This document shows, one piece after another, positions 32,133 to 40,040 of a DNA stretch of 54,558 nucleotides. The notes under the pieces are model-generated. The model did no database searches and was not told the DNA's origin. It worked only from the letters and a program-made list of their open reading frames with translations. This DNA comes from UMGS1279 sp045577495. GTDB lineage: Bacteria; Bacillota; Clostridia; Oscillospirales; Acutalibacteraceae. The stretch's first letter is position 1; each line of letters starts with the position of its first letter. The stretch lies in the NCBI GenBank assembly GCA_045577495.1, contig JAZNIK010000024.1:1-54558 (forward strand), given 5' to 3'. Made by a program: the position numbers and the translations under genes.

Positions 32133-32486
32133 ATGTCAGAATCAAAGCTCAGAACATTATCTATGGATTTCGCCGTAGAAATCATAGAGCTGGTTAAATA
32201 TTTGAAATCAAAGCACGAAACTGTAATTGCTAACCAAATTGGTAGAAGCGGCACTTCCATTGGTGCAAATATCTACGAAGCAAATTATGCCCAAGGCAAA
32301 AAAGATTTTATCTCAAAACTTGAAATTGCCCTTAAAGAAACAAGTGAAACAGGCTATTGGATCGAGCTTTTGCATAGAACAAATTATATTGATAATATCC
32401 AATTTAAATCGCTTTCTGATAAATGTGCTTTTATCCGAGTTATACTAATAGCATCTTGCCGCACTGCTAAGGAGAACATGAATTGA
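32133..32486 (+). CDS. Four-helix-bundle protein (S23/rRNA-intervening-sequence protein-like)
   Basis: This 117-residue, all-helical protein has the family's hallmark pattern: an early FAVEIIELVKYLKSK, then ANQIGRSGTSIGANIYEANYA, then DFISKLEIALKETSETGYWIELL, and a C-terminal helix. The family includes proteins encoded within 23S rRNA intervening sequences and is structurally related to Avd of diversity-generating retroelements; its biochemical role is unsettled. The ATG at 32133 is chosen over an in-frame GTG at 32124 because TAGGTG sits just before it. A hairpin array lies directly upstream and a terminator downstream. No rRNA, reverse transcriptase or variable repeat was seen nearby. Confidence 0.87.
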   Translation: MSESKLRTLSMDFAVEIIELVKYLKSKHETVIANQIGRSGTSIGANIYEANYAQGKKDFISKLEIALKETSETGYWIELLHRTNYIDNIQFKSLSDKCAFIRVILIASCRTAKENMN

Positions 32487-32525
32487 ACTTTTATGAAATT
32501 ACCAAACAAGACAAAGAACTTATAA

Positions 32526-32565
32526 AAAATGCTCTGTACTTTTTTAAAAGCACAGAGCGTTTTTA
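32526..32565. terminator. Terminator after the four-helix-bundle gene
   Basis: The stem AAAATGCTCTGT/ACAGAGCGTTTT has an inner CTTTT/AAAAG helix and then T-tract. It may also serve the converging esterase gene. Confidence 0.85.
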
Positions 32566-32600
32566 ATATTACTTTAATATTCATTTTAATTATTATATTT

Positions 32601-33272
32601 TTAAAATAAATCCTCACAAGGTTCGGGAATATGCTCAAAATCACTTTTTCTATAACCAATCAATCTATCTATAAGATCGGTTTTTGAGTAGGCATAATCA
32701 ATTCCATCATTATGCTCATAACCCTCTAAAGCATTAAGCTCTGCGGTGCCGCCATTAAGGTTTGTGAATTCAACCATAATCTCAGATTGTGAAATTGGCA
32801 CTACTGAGTCAATATTTCCGTGATAGGCAAGTACGGGCACCTTATTTAGCTTTGAAGTTCTCCACATAACTCCACCACCTGCAACGGGAGCAATCGCGGC
32901 AAAGGTTTCGGGATAGCACATAGCAGTTTCCCAAGTGCCGTATCCGCCCATACTAGAGCCGGTTAAAACTATTCTATCCTTTAAAATCCCATATTCATCT
33001 GCAACCTTATCTATAAGGTCTTTCAGTTCTTTGACCATATTGTTCCATATAAAAGCACCGGGGCATTGCGGAAAAAGAACAACTGCCTTAATTTCTTTAC
33101 CCTCTTTTAAAAGCTTTGGAACACCATGGCGATAGATATGCTCAAAATTTGTGCCTCTTTCCCCCGCGCCGTGAAGATATACTAAAAGGGGCAAATCTTT
33201 ATAATTTTCAGGAAAAGCAACGCCGTAATTCATTTGCCCTTCATTTGATGCTATATGTGTTTTTATTATCAT
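32601..33272 (-). CDS. Alpha/beta-hydrolase esterase (feruloyl/acetyl esterase-like)
   Basis: This 223-residue cytosolic hydrolase has a GSSMGGYGTW nucleophile elbow, an oxyanion strand LLVYLHGAGERG, an Asp in GNIDSVVP, and a His near the C-terminus (GYEHNDG). The size and the GSSMGG elbow resemble the esterase-D/prolyl-oligopeptidase-like subfamily that removes ester groups from plant polysaccharides. No signal peptide is present. It is downstream of a GH78-like gene on the same strand with a gap of about 95 nt, consistent with joint use on decorated glycans. The exact substrate is unknown. Confidence 0.82.
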   Translation of the reverse strand: MIIKTHIASNEGQMNYGVAFPENYKDLPLLVYLHGAGERGTNFEHIYRHGVPKLLKEGKEIKAVVLFPQCPGAFIWNNMVKELKDLIDKVADEYGILKDRIVLTGSSMGGYGTWETAMCYPETFAAIAPVAGGGVMWRTSKLNKVPVLAYHGNIDSVVPISQSEIMVEFTNLNGGTAELNALEGYEHNDGIDYAYSKTDLIDRLIGYRKSDFEHIPEPCEDLF

Positions 33273-33367
33273 ATTATGTCACCTCGTAAAAATCATAGCA
33301 CAAGTTTATCAATAAAGCAACTAAACTTGTGCTACACTTTGAGAATCAATAAATAATGTATTTTTCT

Positions 33368-35311
33368 CTATTCATAATATTTTTTTACATCGTCGCAATT
33401 GCCGAGCAAATAATTATAATAATATATAGGCATAGCGCTCCAACCATGGCAATAGCTAGCGGCATCGCCATATTTATCTGTATTTTGGTACTCCCAAAAT
33501 GTTGTTGCACCGTTATCTAACATATACTTATATCTTACTCTGATGTCATCAAGAATATAATCTATATGTTTTTTGCCATTAAACTTAATAAGCGCATCAT
33601 ATTTAAATCCAATCATACTAAGACTTATTTTTGTAAAGGAACTATTATTGTCTAATAGTATTTCTATGATTTTTTGTGCTTCTTCGCCCTTTACAGCGCC
33701 GCAAAGAATTGCAAATGAATTTGCAAGTTCGCTGCCATCTTCATCCATAGTGCTGTTAACAAAGTAGCCTTTTTGGCTATCATACAAGCGTTTATAAATG
33801 TTTTCAGATACATGGTCTGCCAACTCTAAATATTCATCTTTAACCCCTATTGCGTCATTCATATAATGCATCGCTCTTAAAGCTAAAACAAACATGCAAT
33901 TAAGGGGTGTGTCAAACTTATAATCATCGCATTGGCCAAGCTTACCATCAAGACCCTTAGCCCATTCGTAAAAATTCCATTGAGTATCCTTTGTAAATGT
34001 AGGCAAAAGGCCATCGCTTAAACGATTTATGAAGGTGTTGATTATATCAGACATTTTTTGGTGAGCATCGTTAATGATGGTGGTGTCTTTTGAATGTAAA
34101 ACATATTCATAGGTCTCAATGATATAATGAAGAGCAAAGGACGGAATAACAAGCTCACATTTTCTTGGTACGGTTATAGATAAAAGCTTATCCTCTCGTT
34201 TATCCTTGCTCATTAAAAGCAAATTAGACCTTGGAAACCTATATTCGCCAAAAGCATAGTATCCGCAAAGCATTTGATTTCGGCTATCCAGGGCATAAAG
34301 ACCTTGCTCACGACAAGGACAATCTTCATAATGCTCATGCATACAACATTCCAAGGTATGAACACAAACATCATATATTCTTTGGTCTAGTTCGTTTTCA
34401 AGAAAAATATTGTTTTTGCTTAGTGGGTAATATGAGGTAAACATACTTACATATTCAACCTCTAAATCATTTTCGGCTACAACTTCTAAATATCTTGTGC
34501 CTACTCTGAAAAGAGGGTTGAAAAATACATTTTTTCCTTTTTTTAGAGTATAATCAAAGCCGAAATGTCTATCGCAATCCATTAGCCATTCAACATAACC
34601 TTTTTGAATATGTTCACCCATAGCAATAGAGATTTTTTGTTCACAAGGAGAATTTATTGAAAAACAAATATACCCTGTTTCTTCCCTACACAAATCATAA
34701 ATTATATGGTCTTTTATATCAAGCCGTTTAGATTTAACAGGAGTTCTGGAAATAATAGTTTTTTTAATCGGGCGAGGGAACATTTGTAATTGCTGGTCGA
34801 CGACTTCGCTATTAGTAAAATCTTTTAACTCGCCTTTTTTCCAATTATCTTCAAGCGCTAAATTATAATGGAAGGTAAGAGGTATATGGCTAGAGAAATT
34901 TTTACACAAGCCGCTTTGATACGCCTTGCTTATTCTTGATAATGTTTTTTCTGAAGAAAAGTTTAAAAGTTTATTATCCTCAAATATTTCATATCTCAAG
35001 GCAGGGTTAGCTTGATAATATGTAGTGTGCCTTATTACATTGCCATATCCCCACACAACAAAAGAAAAAATGTTTTTTCCTTTGTTGCAGTACTCTGTAA
35101 CATCTATTTCATCGAAAATTTTATAATAAGGATAGTCGGGATATTGCCCTAAATCAACAAAAACATCATTTATATAAATCGCATAGGTTGAATCTGCAGA
35201 AATTTTGAGAATTGCTTTTTCGCCTTTAAAATCAAATATATCACTGAACTCACAGTATATATCCTGATCCAAACCACTACTTTTCCAAATCCATTTTGAA
35301 CTATCAGTCAT
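33368..35311 (-). CDS. GH78-like alpha-L-rhamnosidase
   Basis: This 647-residue cytoplasmic enzyme has an N-terminal beta-sandwich (about 1-150, with SADSTYAIYINDVFVDLGQYP), a second beta domain (about 200-300), and an (alpha/alpha)6 barrel (about 310-620). The barrel contains HYEDCPCREQGLYALDSRNQ near residues 325-345, corresponding to the acidic motif DCPQRDE of GH78. It also has a late TTFWEYQ segment. The motif is degenerate relative to classical GH78 (Cys-Arg-Glu-Gln in place of Gln-Arg-Asp-Glu), so activity on rhamnosides is likely but not certain. The lack of a signal peptide implies action on imported oligosaccharides. Confidence 0.8.
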   Translation of the reverse strand: MTDSSKWIWKSSGLDQDIYCEFSDIFDFKGEKAILKISADSTYAIYINDVFVDLGQYPDYPYYKIFDEIDVTEYCNKGKNIFSFVVWGYGNVIRHTTYYQANPALRYEIFEDNKLLNFSSEKTLSRISKAYQSGLCKNFSSHIPLTFHYNLALEDNWKKGELKDFTNSEVVDQQLQMFPRPIKKTIISRTPVKSKRLDIKDHIIYDLCREETGYICFSINSPCEQKISIAMGEHIQKGYVEWLMDCDRHFGFDYTLKKGKNVFFNPLFRVGTRYLEVVAENDLEVEYVSMFTSYYPLSKNNIFLENELDQRIYDVCVHTLECCMHEHYEDCPCREQGLYALDSRNQMLCGYYAFGEYRFPRSNLLLMSKDKREDKLLSITVPRKCELVIPSFALHYIIETYEYVLHSKDTTIINDAHQKMSDIINTFINRLSDGLLPTFTKDTQWNFYEWAKGLDGKLGQCDDYKFDTPLNCMFVLALRAMHYMNDAIGVKDEYLELADHVSENIYKRLYDSQKGYFVNSTMDEDGSELANSFAILCGAVKGEEAQKIIEILLDNNSSFTKISLSMIGFKYDALIKFNGKKHIDYILDDIRVRYKYMLDNGATTFWEYQNTDKYGDAASYCHGWSAMPIYYYNYLLGNCDDVKKYYE

Positions 35312-35428
35312 CTTTAAAACCTCTATTCTTAAAGTTTATATGATAAATTATAAAATACACTTAAACTGTTCACAATACCCTATTCTGCAAAAAAAGGGCG
35401 CTTTTCTACCACTTTGAACAAAGAATAA

Positions 35429-35462
35429 AACTTGTGCAGAGTTGTTCTGCACAAGTTTTGCA
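35429..35462 (-). terminator. Terminator of the membrane-protein/ATPase pair
   Basis: A 12-bp stem AACTTGTGCAGA/TCTGCACAAGTT with a 5-nt loop is followed on the minus strand by a T-rich tract (TTTATTC). Confidence 0.87.
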
Positions 35463-35467
35463 TTTTT

Positions 35468-35998
35468 TTACCATTCGGTAGCAGTGGTGAATTTAAAATT
35501 AGCGCTTTCACCCGCTATTATATATTCCAACGCTCCTGTTTTGTTGATGTTTTCAACTAAGAATTCAGCAGTATTAAACTCATCGGGTTTAACTTCGCCG
35601 ATAATCTCGCCATCCAGCACCACATAAAATGCGAAGTTTCCGCCATTTATCTCAAAATCCGATAAATTAAAATGTATATCGGAGCCTTTAAAAATAGTGG
35701 TTGTATGTAAAACATAAACGCCTGTGAATTTGCGAGAATAATATTTAATACCGCTTGACACTTCGCCAACCGATAAGGTTATACGTGTTTCTTTTGTGTT
35801 AGGTCCACCTCGTGCACCTATTTTATTTGCAACAACATCCTGTTTGGTAATCTGCTGAAGTGAATAATTATCTGCGCCGTTAGTATCCTCTATATGTTGA
35901 GGGGCAGGATTTATAAGCATCCAAACTACGAATACCGCCACTATTACAACTGCAAAAACACCCCATAATTTGTTTTTGATTTTTTCGTTTAAAATCAT
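35468..35998 (-). CDS. Hypothetical membrane-anchored protein
   Basis: This 176-residue protein has one N-terminal membrane helix (about 11-30, LWGVFAVVIVAVFVVWMLI) followed by an extracellular beta-rich domain. I do not recognise the family. The outside part has alternating strands (FAFYVVLDGEIIGEVK, ALEYIIAGESANFKF) as in a small beta-sandwich. It starts 4 nt after the AAA ATPase gene, so the two are almost certainly co-transcribed, and a terminator follows. Confidence 0.65.
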   Translation of the reverse strand: MILNEKIKNKLWGVFAVVIVAVFVVWMLINPAPQHIEDTNGADNYSLQQITKQDVVANKIGARGGPNTKETRITLSVGEVSSGIKYYSRKFTGVYVLHTTTIFKGSDIHFNLSDFEINGGNFAFYVVLDGEIIGEVKPDEFNTAEFLVENINKTGALEYIIAGESANFKFTTATEW

Positions 35999-36002
35999 AA
36001 TA

Positions 36003-36755
36003 CTAATCTCCTTTAAATAAATAATGTAGCATTTTTTCGGGATTATCCAAAAATCTTTTTGTAATTTTAAAATGTTCAGTCTCTTGATAAGCTACCCTTT
36101 TAATCCCATCACTAGAAAACTCTAGAATTTCTGCATTTGGAAAAGCCATTAAAATTGGAGAATGGGTTGCTATTATAAATTGCGAATTTTTCTCGATTAG
36201 CTCATTTATTTCGGTCATAAGTGTCAAAAGTCGCATGGGCGATAAAGCCGCCTCCGGCTCATCCAATATATAAATCCCGTTGCCAAAAAATCTATTTTGC
36301 ACAATAGATAAAAAGCTTTCACCGTGGGATTGATTATGTAACGATATACCGCCATAACCTTGTATTACAGGCGGGTCAAAAGAGGGTGCTTTGTCCATAT
36401 CCTCTATATTTGTTGCAACATTATAAAGGCTTTCGGCTCTAAGAAAAAAGCCATCCTTAGCAAATCCCTGTTTTCCAACTGAAATATGTTCAAAAAGTTT
36501 AGAATGGGTTTCGTTAGTGGAAAAATTAAAATTTCTAGAGCCACCCTCAGCATTGAATCCGTATGCCACTGCTATTGCCTCAAGCAAGGTGGATTTACCC
36601 GCTCCGTTTTCGCCAATAAAAAGGGTAATATTTGATGAAAAAGCAAGTCGCTTGTTTTGGGACAGGTACTTTATAACTGGCAAATTATTAAGATATGAGT
36701 TTTTATCTATATTGTTATCGAATAAAATTTCACTGATGTATTTTGTATTTTCCAC
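36003..36755 (-). CDS. AAA ATPase (RecF/SMC-like, AAA_21 type)
   Basis: This 250-residue cytosolic ATPase has Walker A LFIGENGAGKSTLLEAIA, a signature-like HGESFLSIVQNRF, Walker B IYILDEPEAALSP, and a switch histidine in FIIATHSPILM. This is the compact OLD/AAA_21-type ATPase often seen with an effector gene. The partner here is the membrane protein 4 nt downstream, an unusual pairing. There is no nuclease domain. Function unknown; an ABC transport role is unlikely because permeases are missing. Confidence 0.87.
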   Translation of the reverse strand: MENTKYISEILFDNNIDKNSYLNNLPVIKYLSQNKRLAFSSNITLFIGENGAGKSTLLEAIAVAYGFNAEGGSRNFNFSTNETHSKLFEHISVGKQGFAKDGFFLRAESLYNVATNIEDMDKAPSFDPPVIQGYGGISLHNQSHGESFLSIVQNRFFGNGIYILDEPEAALSPMRLLTLMTEINELIEKNSQFIIATHSPILMAFPNAEILEFSSDGIKRVAYQETEHFKITKRFLDNPEKMLHYLFKGD

Positions 36756-36921
36756 ACTTGCACCTCACTAGTAATTATCAATATTATAGCATATAATTAT
36801 CATTTTTTCTACTTGTTTTAAGAACATACTATAATTTATATGTTTTAACGTTATCGGCCTTGTATATACACCCATTATATGCTATATTTTTAATATGTAA
36901 TTATGAAAGGTTTATTATTTA

Positions 36922-37449
36922 ATGAACATTGTAAGCATAATTGTAGGAAATGCCTGTAGCCTTTTTGCGATGGGCACAGATTCTTTAAGTGCATCAAGAA
37001 AAACAGTAAACAGTATGCTCTGGATACAAAATATATGTCAACTTTTATATGGTGTAGGTGCTGTCGTTTTAAAAGGATATAGTGGCGCGGTTCAAAACGT
37101 TGTTTGCATCATTCGCAACATAGTGGTAATCAAGGGCATTAGTAGCAAAATCATAACCTGGATATTAGCAATTATAGGAGTGGTTTTAGGTCTATATTTT
37201 AATAATTTAGGAGTTATGGGACTTTTGCCTGTTATTGCAAATTTGCAGTATACTTTAGCCGTATTTTTGCTTAAAAACAATCAAAAAGCTTTAAAAATTT
37301 CCTTTTTTATCAGCGCCTTGCTTTTTGTTTTTTTCAGCCTTGCTATACTGAACTTTGTTGGGGTTGTCATTCTGAGGAACGAAGTGAGGAAGAATCTCCA
37401 AGAGTACGTGCGGATTAGTAAGGAGATCCTTCGCTTACGCTCAGGATGA
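36922..37449 (+). CDS. YgjV-like inner-membrane protein with repeat-derived C-terminus
   Basis: This 175-residue protein has five or six membrane helices and resembles the YgjV family (NACSLFAMGTDSLSASRKT, then QNVVCIIRNIVVIKG). The ATG at 36922 lacks a strong ribosome site. The last 28 or so residues (VVILRNEVRKNLQEYVRI onward) are encoded by a dispersed inverted repeat (37363-37453). The natural C-terminus therefore appears to have been replaced by the insertion. Membrane helices upstream look intact. YgjV has no established function. Confidence 0.75.
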   Translation: MNIVSIIVGNACSLFAMGTDSLSASRKTVNSMLWIQNICQLLYGVGAVVLKGYSGAVQNVVCIIRNIVVIKGISSKIITWILAIIGVVLGLYFNNLGVMGLLPVIANLQYTLAVFLLKNNQKALKISFFISALLFVFFSLAILNFVGVVILRNEVRKNLQEYVRISKEILRLRSG

Positions 37450-37453
37450 CAAC
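37363..37453. repeat. Dispersed inverted repeat of the GTTGTCATTCTGAG type
   Basis: Imperfect arms of about 37 bp run from GTTGTCATTCTGAGGAACGA (37363 on) to its complement ending at 37453 (GGATGACAAC), with a 22-bp centre. This sequence type is familiar from many bacterial genomes as a mobile palindromic repeat. Here it forms the 3' end of the YgjV-like gene. Confidence 0.87.
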
Positions 37454-37493
37454 TTATTATTGTTTACCCCAACTATTAACAAAGAGCCAAAAT

Positions 37494-37526
37494 AAAAAGA
37501 AGGTCGGATTACCTTAAGGTATCCGA
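37494..37526. terminator. Bidirectional terminator between the YgjV-like and FAD oxidoreductase genes
   Basis: A long stem AAAAAGAAGGTCGGAT/ATCCGACCTTCTTTTT with an inner ACC/GGT pair lies between converging genes. Confidence 0.92.
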
Positions 37527-37538
37527 CCTTCTTTTTGT

Positions 37539-38909
37539 TTATTTTGATTCTATGATGTTTCTAGCAACATATACACCGCTTGCAGAGGCGTGTGATAACG
37601 AGTGGGTTATTCCGCTACCATCACCAATAATGAATAAGCCTTTATGTTTTGATTCAAGGCGTTCATCAACCTCTACTTCCATATTATAGAACTTAACCTC
37701 AACACCATAAAGTAGAGTATCTTCGTTTGCGGTACCAGGCGCAACCTTATCTAATGCGTATATCATTTCAATTATACCATCTAAAATGCGTTTTGGCAAA
37801 ACAAGACTTAAATCGCCGGGGGTTGCATTAAGGGTTGGAGTAATAAATGCCTCCTCAATTCTGTTGTGATTTGAACGTTTGCCACGAATCAAATCACCAA
37901 AACGCTGAACAATAACGCCGCCACCGAGCATATTGCTGAGCTTTGCAATACTTTCACCATAGCCGTTAGAATCTTTAAATGGCTCTGAAAAATGCTTGGC
38001 AACAAGCAAAGCAAAGTTAGTGTTTTGGGTTTGCTTTGCGGGATCCTCATAACTGTGACCATTAACGGTGATAATTCCGTTTGTATTTTCATTAACTACG
38101 GCACCTTTTGGGTTCATACAAAAGGTTCGAACTCTGTCACCATATTTTTCGGTGCGGTATACGATTTTGCTCTCATAAAGTTCATCGGTAATATGCTCAA
38201 AAACCGCGGCGGGAAGTTCAACCCTAACCCCGATATCAACGCGATTTGATTTTGTTTCAATGCCAAGGTCACTGCAGACCTGTTCCATCCATTTGCTTCC
38301 GCTTCTGCCAACCGAGATAATACATTTATCGCAGATAAACTCGCCGTTTTCGGTTATTATTTTATAGGTGTTGTTTTCGGTTTCAACCCTTTTAACAGGT
38401 GTATCAAAATGAAAATCAACCTTATCCTTGAGGAAGTTATAAATATTTTCTAAAACTATATAGTTTATGTCGGTGCCCAAATGGCGAACAGAGGCATCTA
38501 AAAGGTGTAGGTCGTTTTGAATACATTTGGTTTTGAATTTTGTACCTGCAGTGGTATAAAGCTTTGTGCCCTCGCCACCATGACGCATATTTATTTCGTC
38601 AACATAATGCATAAGTTCTAAGGCACGTTTTTTGCCAATATATTCATATAGAGTGCCGCCAAAATCGTTGGTGATATTATATTTGCCATCAGAAAAAGCA
38701 CCGGCACCGCCAAAACCACTCATAATACTGCAGCTTTTACAGCCGATACAGGTTTTGATTTTTTCGCCATCGATAGGGCAATGGCGTTTGTTTAGCGCGT
38801 GACCCGCCTCAAAAACGGCAACCTTTAAATTTGGGCTTAACTTAGAAAGCTCATAGGCAGAAAAAATGCCGCCCGGACCCGCACCTATAATTATAACATC
38901 ATATTTCAT
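37539..38909 (-). CDS. FAD-dependent oxidoreductase (COG2509-like)
   Basis: This 456-residue flavoprotein has the N-terminal FAD dinucleotide fold DVIIIGAGPGGIFSAYELSK, a Cys-rich segment (HCPIDGEKIKTCIGCKSC) that could bind an iron-sulfur cluster, FGGAGAFSDGKYN, and the C-terminal flavin motif GLFIIGDGSGITHSLSHAS. This matches the COG2509 uncharacterised FAD dehydrogenases of Clostridia. The substrate is unknown. It has its own promoter, TTGACT-N17-TATATT, at 38952-38980 and no operon partners. Confidence 0.87.
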   Translation of the reverse strand: MKYDVIIIGAGPGGIFSAYELSKLSPNLKVAVFEAGHALNKRHCPIDGEKIKTCIGCKSCSIMSGFGGAGAFSDGKYNITNDFGGTLYEYIGKKRALELMHYVDEINMRHGGEGTKLYTTAGTKFKTKCIQNDLHLLDASVRHLGTDINYIVLENIYNFLKDKVDFHFDTPVKRVETENNTYKIITENGEFICDKCIISVGRSGSKWMEQVCSDLGIETKSNRVDIGVRVELPAAVFEHITDELYESKIVYRTEKYGDRVRTFCMNPKGAVVNENTNGIITVNGHSYEDPAKQTQNTNFALLVAKHFSEPFKDSNGYGESIAKLSNMLGGGVIVQRFGDLIRGKRSNHNRIEEAFITPTLNATPGDLSLVLPKRILDGIIEMIYALDKVAPGTANEDTLLYGVEVKFYNMEVEVDERLESKHKGLFIIGDGSGITHSLSHASASGVYVARNIIESK

Positions 38910-38951
38910 AAAACCACCCTTTTAATAAAAATAGGGACTGCCAACTTAATA

Positions 38952-38980
38952 AATATACCATAGCTTTATTTTTAAGTCAA
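38952..38980 (-). promoter_or_regulatory. Promoter of the FAD oxidoreductase
   Basis: The minus strand has TTGACT (38975-38980), 17 nt and TATATT (38952-38957). Confidence 0.8.
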
Positions 38981-39008
38981 GAAAGTAAGAATTGCAAATT
39001 TTATGCTA

Positions 39009-39036
39009 TTGATTTTTCTTGTTATAATGGTATAAT
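39009..39036 (+). promoter_or_regulatory. Promoter of the DUF2752 gene
   Basis: TTGATT (39009-39014), a 16-nt spacer and TATAAT (39031-39036) are divergent from the FAD oxidoreductase promoter. Confidence 0.7.
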
Positions 39037-39071
39037 TTACTTAGAATTTTATTTGTATTGGTGGTGGTAGG

Positions 39072-39404
39072 GTGGAAAATATAAAAAATTTAAAGTTAAA
39101 AATAACAGTTACAGCTTTAATACTATGCTATACTGTTGCTTTATATATTTTCGATTTTCCTTGCCCTATAAAAAGCATAACGGGTATATCTTGTTTTGGT
39201 TGCGGTCTTACCAGAGCTTTTTTATCGGTGTTAAGGCTCGATTTTTTAGCCGCTTTTTCGCATCATTTTATGTTTTGGTCGGTGCCATTGCTTTTTGTTT
39301 GTTTTTTGCTTGACGGAAAACTTTTTAAAAACAAAAAAGCCAATATTGCCTTTTATATAATTATACTTTTCGGATTTGTTTTAAATTGGATTTTGCATAT
39401 ATAA
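39072..39404 (+). CDS. DUF2752 membrane protein
   Basis: This 110-residue protein has three predicted membrane helices. The DUF2752 signature is present: CPIKSITGISCFGCGLTRAF, with the conserved Cys-x2-Cys-Gly-x3-Arg-Ala pattern after a Pro. Translation starts at GTG 39072 behind a G-rich tract. The family is widespread in Firmicutes and Bacteroidetes; its function is unknown. The gene is followed after a 26-nt gap by a promoter for the TM2 protein gene. Confidence 0.85.
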   Translation: MENIKNLKLKITVTALILCYTVALYIFDFPCPIKSITGISCFGCGLTRAFLSVLRLDFLAAFSHHFMFWSVPLLFVCFLLDGKLFKNKKANIAFYIIILFGFVLNWILHI

Positions 39405-39430
39405 AAAATGTTTTAATATGTAGAATTTTG

Positions 39431-39459
39431 TTGACAAGAAATTGGGTGTATGGTAATAT
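39431..39459 (+). promoter_or_regulatory. Promoter of the zinc-ribbon/TM2 gene
   Basis: TTGACA (39431-39436), a 17-nt spacer and TAATAT (39454-39459). Confidence 0.8.
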
Positions 39460-39490
39460 TTAATTAGAAAATTTTGTTGGAGGGATTATA

Positions 39491-39877
39491 ATGTTTTGTA
39501 AAAATTGTGGACAGGAAATGAATGACAATCAAGCCATTTGCCTTAATTGTGGTGTAAAAACTGGTGTGGGCAATAAGTTTTGTAATAATTGCGGTAATGC
39601 AGTAGAGGAAAACGCCGAGGTTTGCCTCAAATGCGGTGTTGCTCTTACAAATAAAAACGGTGATTACCTTAACGGACAGGATAAAATCGTTATGATTTTA
39701 GTTTGCCTTTTCTTAGGCGGTCTTGGTATTCACAACTTTATGATGGGCGAAACAAAAAAGGGCGTATTTAGAATTATTATGAGCTTTGTTTGTGGCTTAG
39801 GTGCTATATTTGCTTTAATTGACCTTGTTAAAATTGCAATGGGCACTTATGTAGTTGACCCAAATAAACTTGTTTAA
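39491..39877 (+). CDS. Double zinc-ribbon TM2-domain protein
   Basis: This 128-residue protein has two N-terminal zinc ribbons, FCKNCGQ-(N)-CLNCG and FCNNCGN-(N)-CLKCG (CxxC pairs at about 3-20 and 30-49). A TM2 domain with two membrane helices follows (about 62-118, LVCLFLGGLGIHNFMMG). TM2 proteins with zinc ribbons are common in gut Clostridia; the role is unknown. A GGAGGG ribosome site precedes the ATG. It is monocistronic, with its own promoter and a strong terminator. Confidence 0.87.
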   Translation: MFCKNCGQEMNDNQAICLNCGVKTGVGNKFCNNCGNAVEENAEVCLKCGVALTNKNGDYLNGQDKIVMILVCLFLGGLGIHNFMMGETKKGVFRIIMSFVCGLGAIFALIDLVKIAMGTYVVDPNKLV

Positions 39878-39888
39878 TATTAAACTGT

Positions 39889-39926
39889 TTAACCGATAGG
39901 CTCTAATTAGAACCTATCGGTTTTTT
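39889..39926 (+). terminator. Terminator of the TM2 gene
   Basis: The stem AACCGATAGG/CCTATCGGTT with inner TCTAATTAGA is followed by TTTT. Confidence 0.9.
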
Positions 39927-39956
39927 ATCGCTAAACAGATATGAAATTAGAAAATT

Positions 39957-40006
39957 TTTGAAATATATTTCAAAGTATAGAAATATTATAAATAATATGA
40001 TAAAAT
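39957..40006 (+). promoter_or_regulatory. Operator-promoter region of the flavodiiron gene
   Basis: An 18-bp perfect palindrome, TTTGAAATATATTTCAAA (39957-39974), is followed by a second inverted repeat, ATATTAT-AA-ATAATAT (39983-39998). The latter lies immediately before an extended -10 (TGATAAAAT, 39998-40006). The second repeat resembles the AT-rich Fur/PerR-type box. The -35 is weak. Confidence 0.6.
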
Positions 40007-40040
40007 AAAGTAAAAATATATTAGGTGGAGGTGCTAATGA

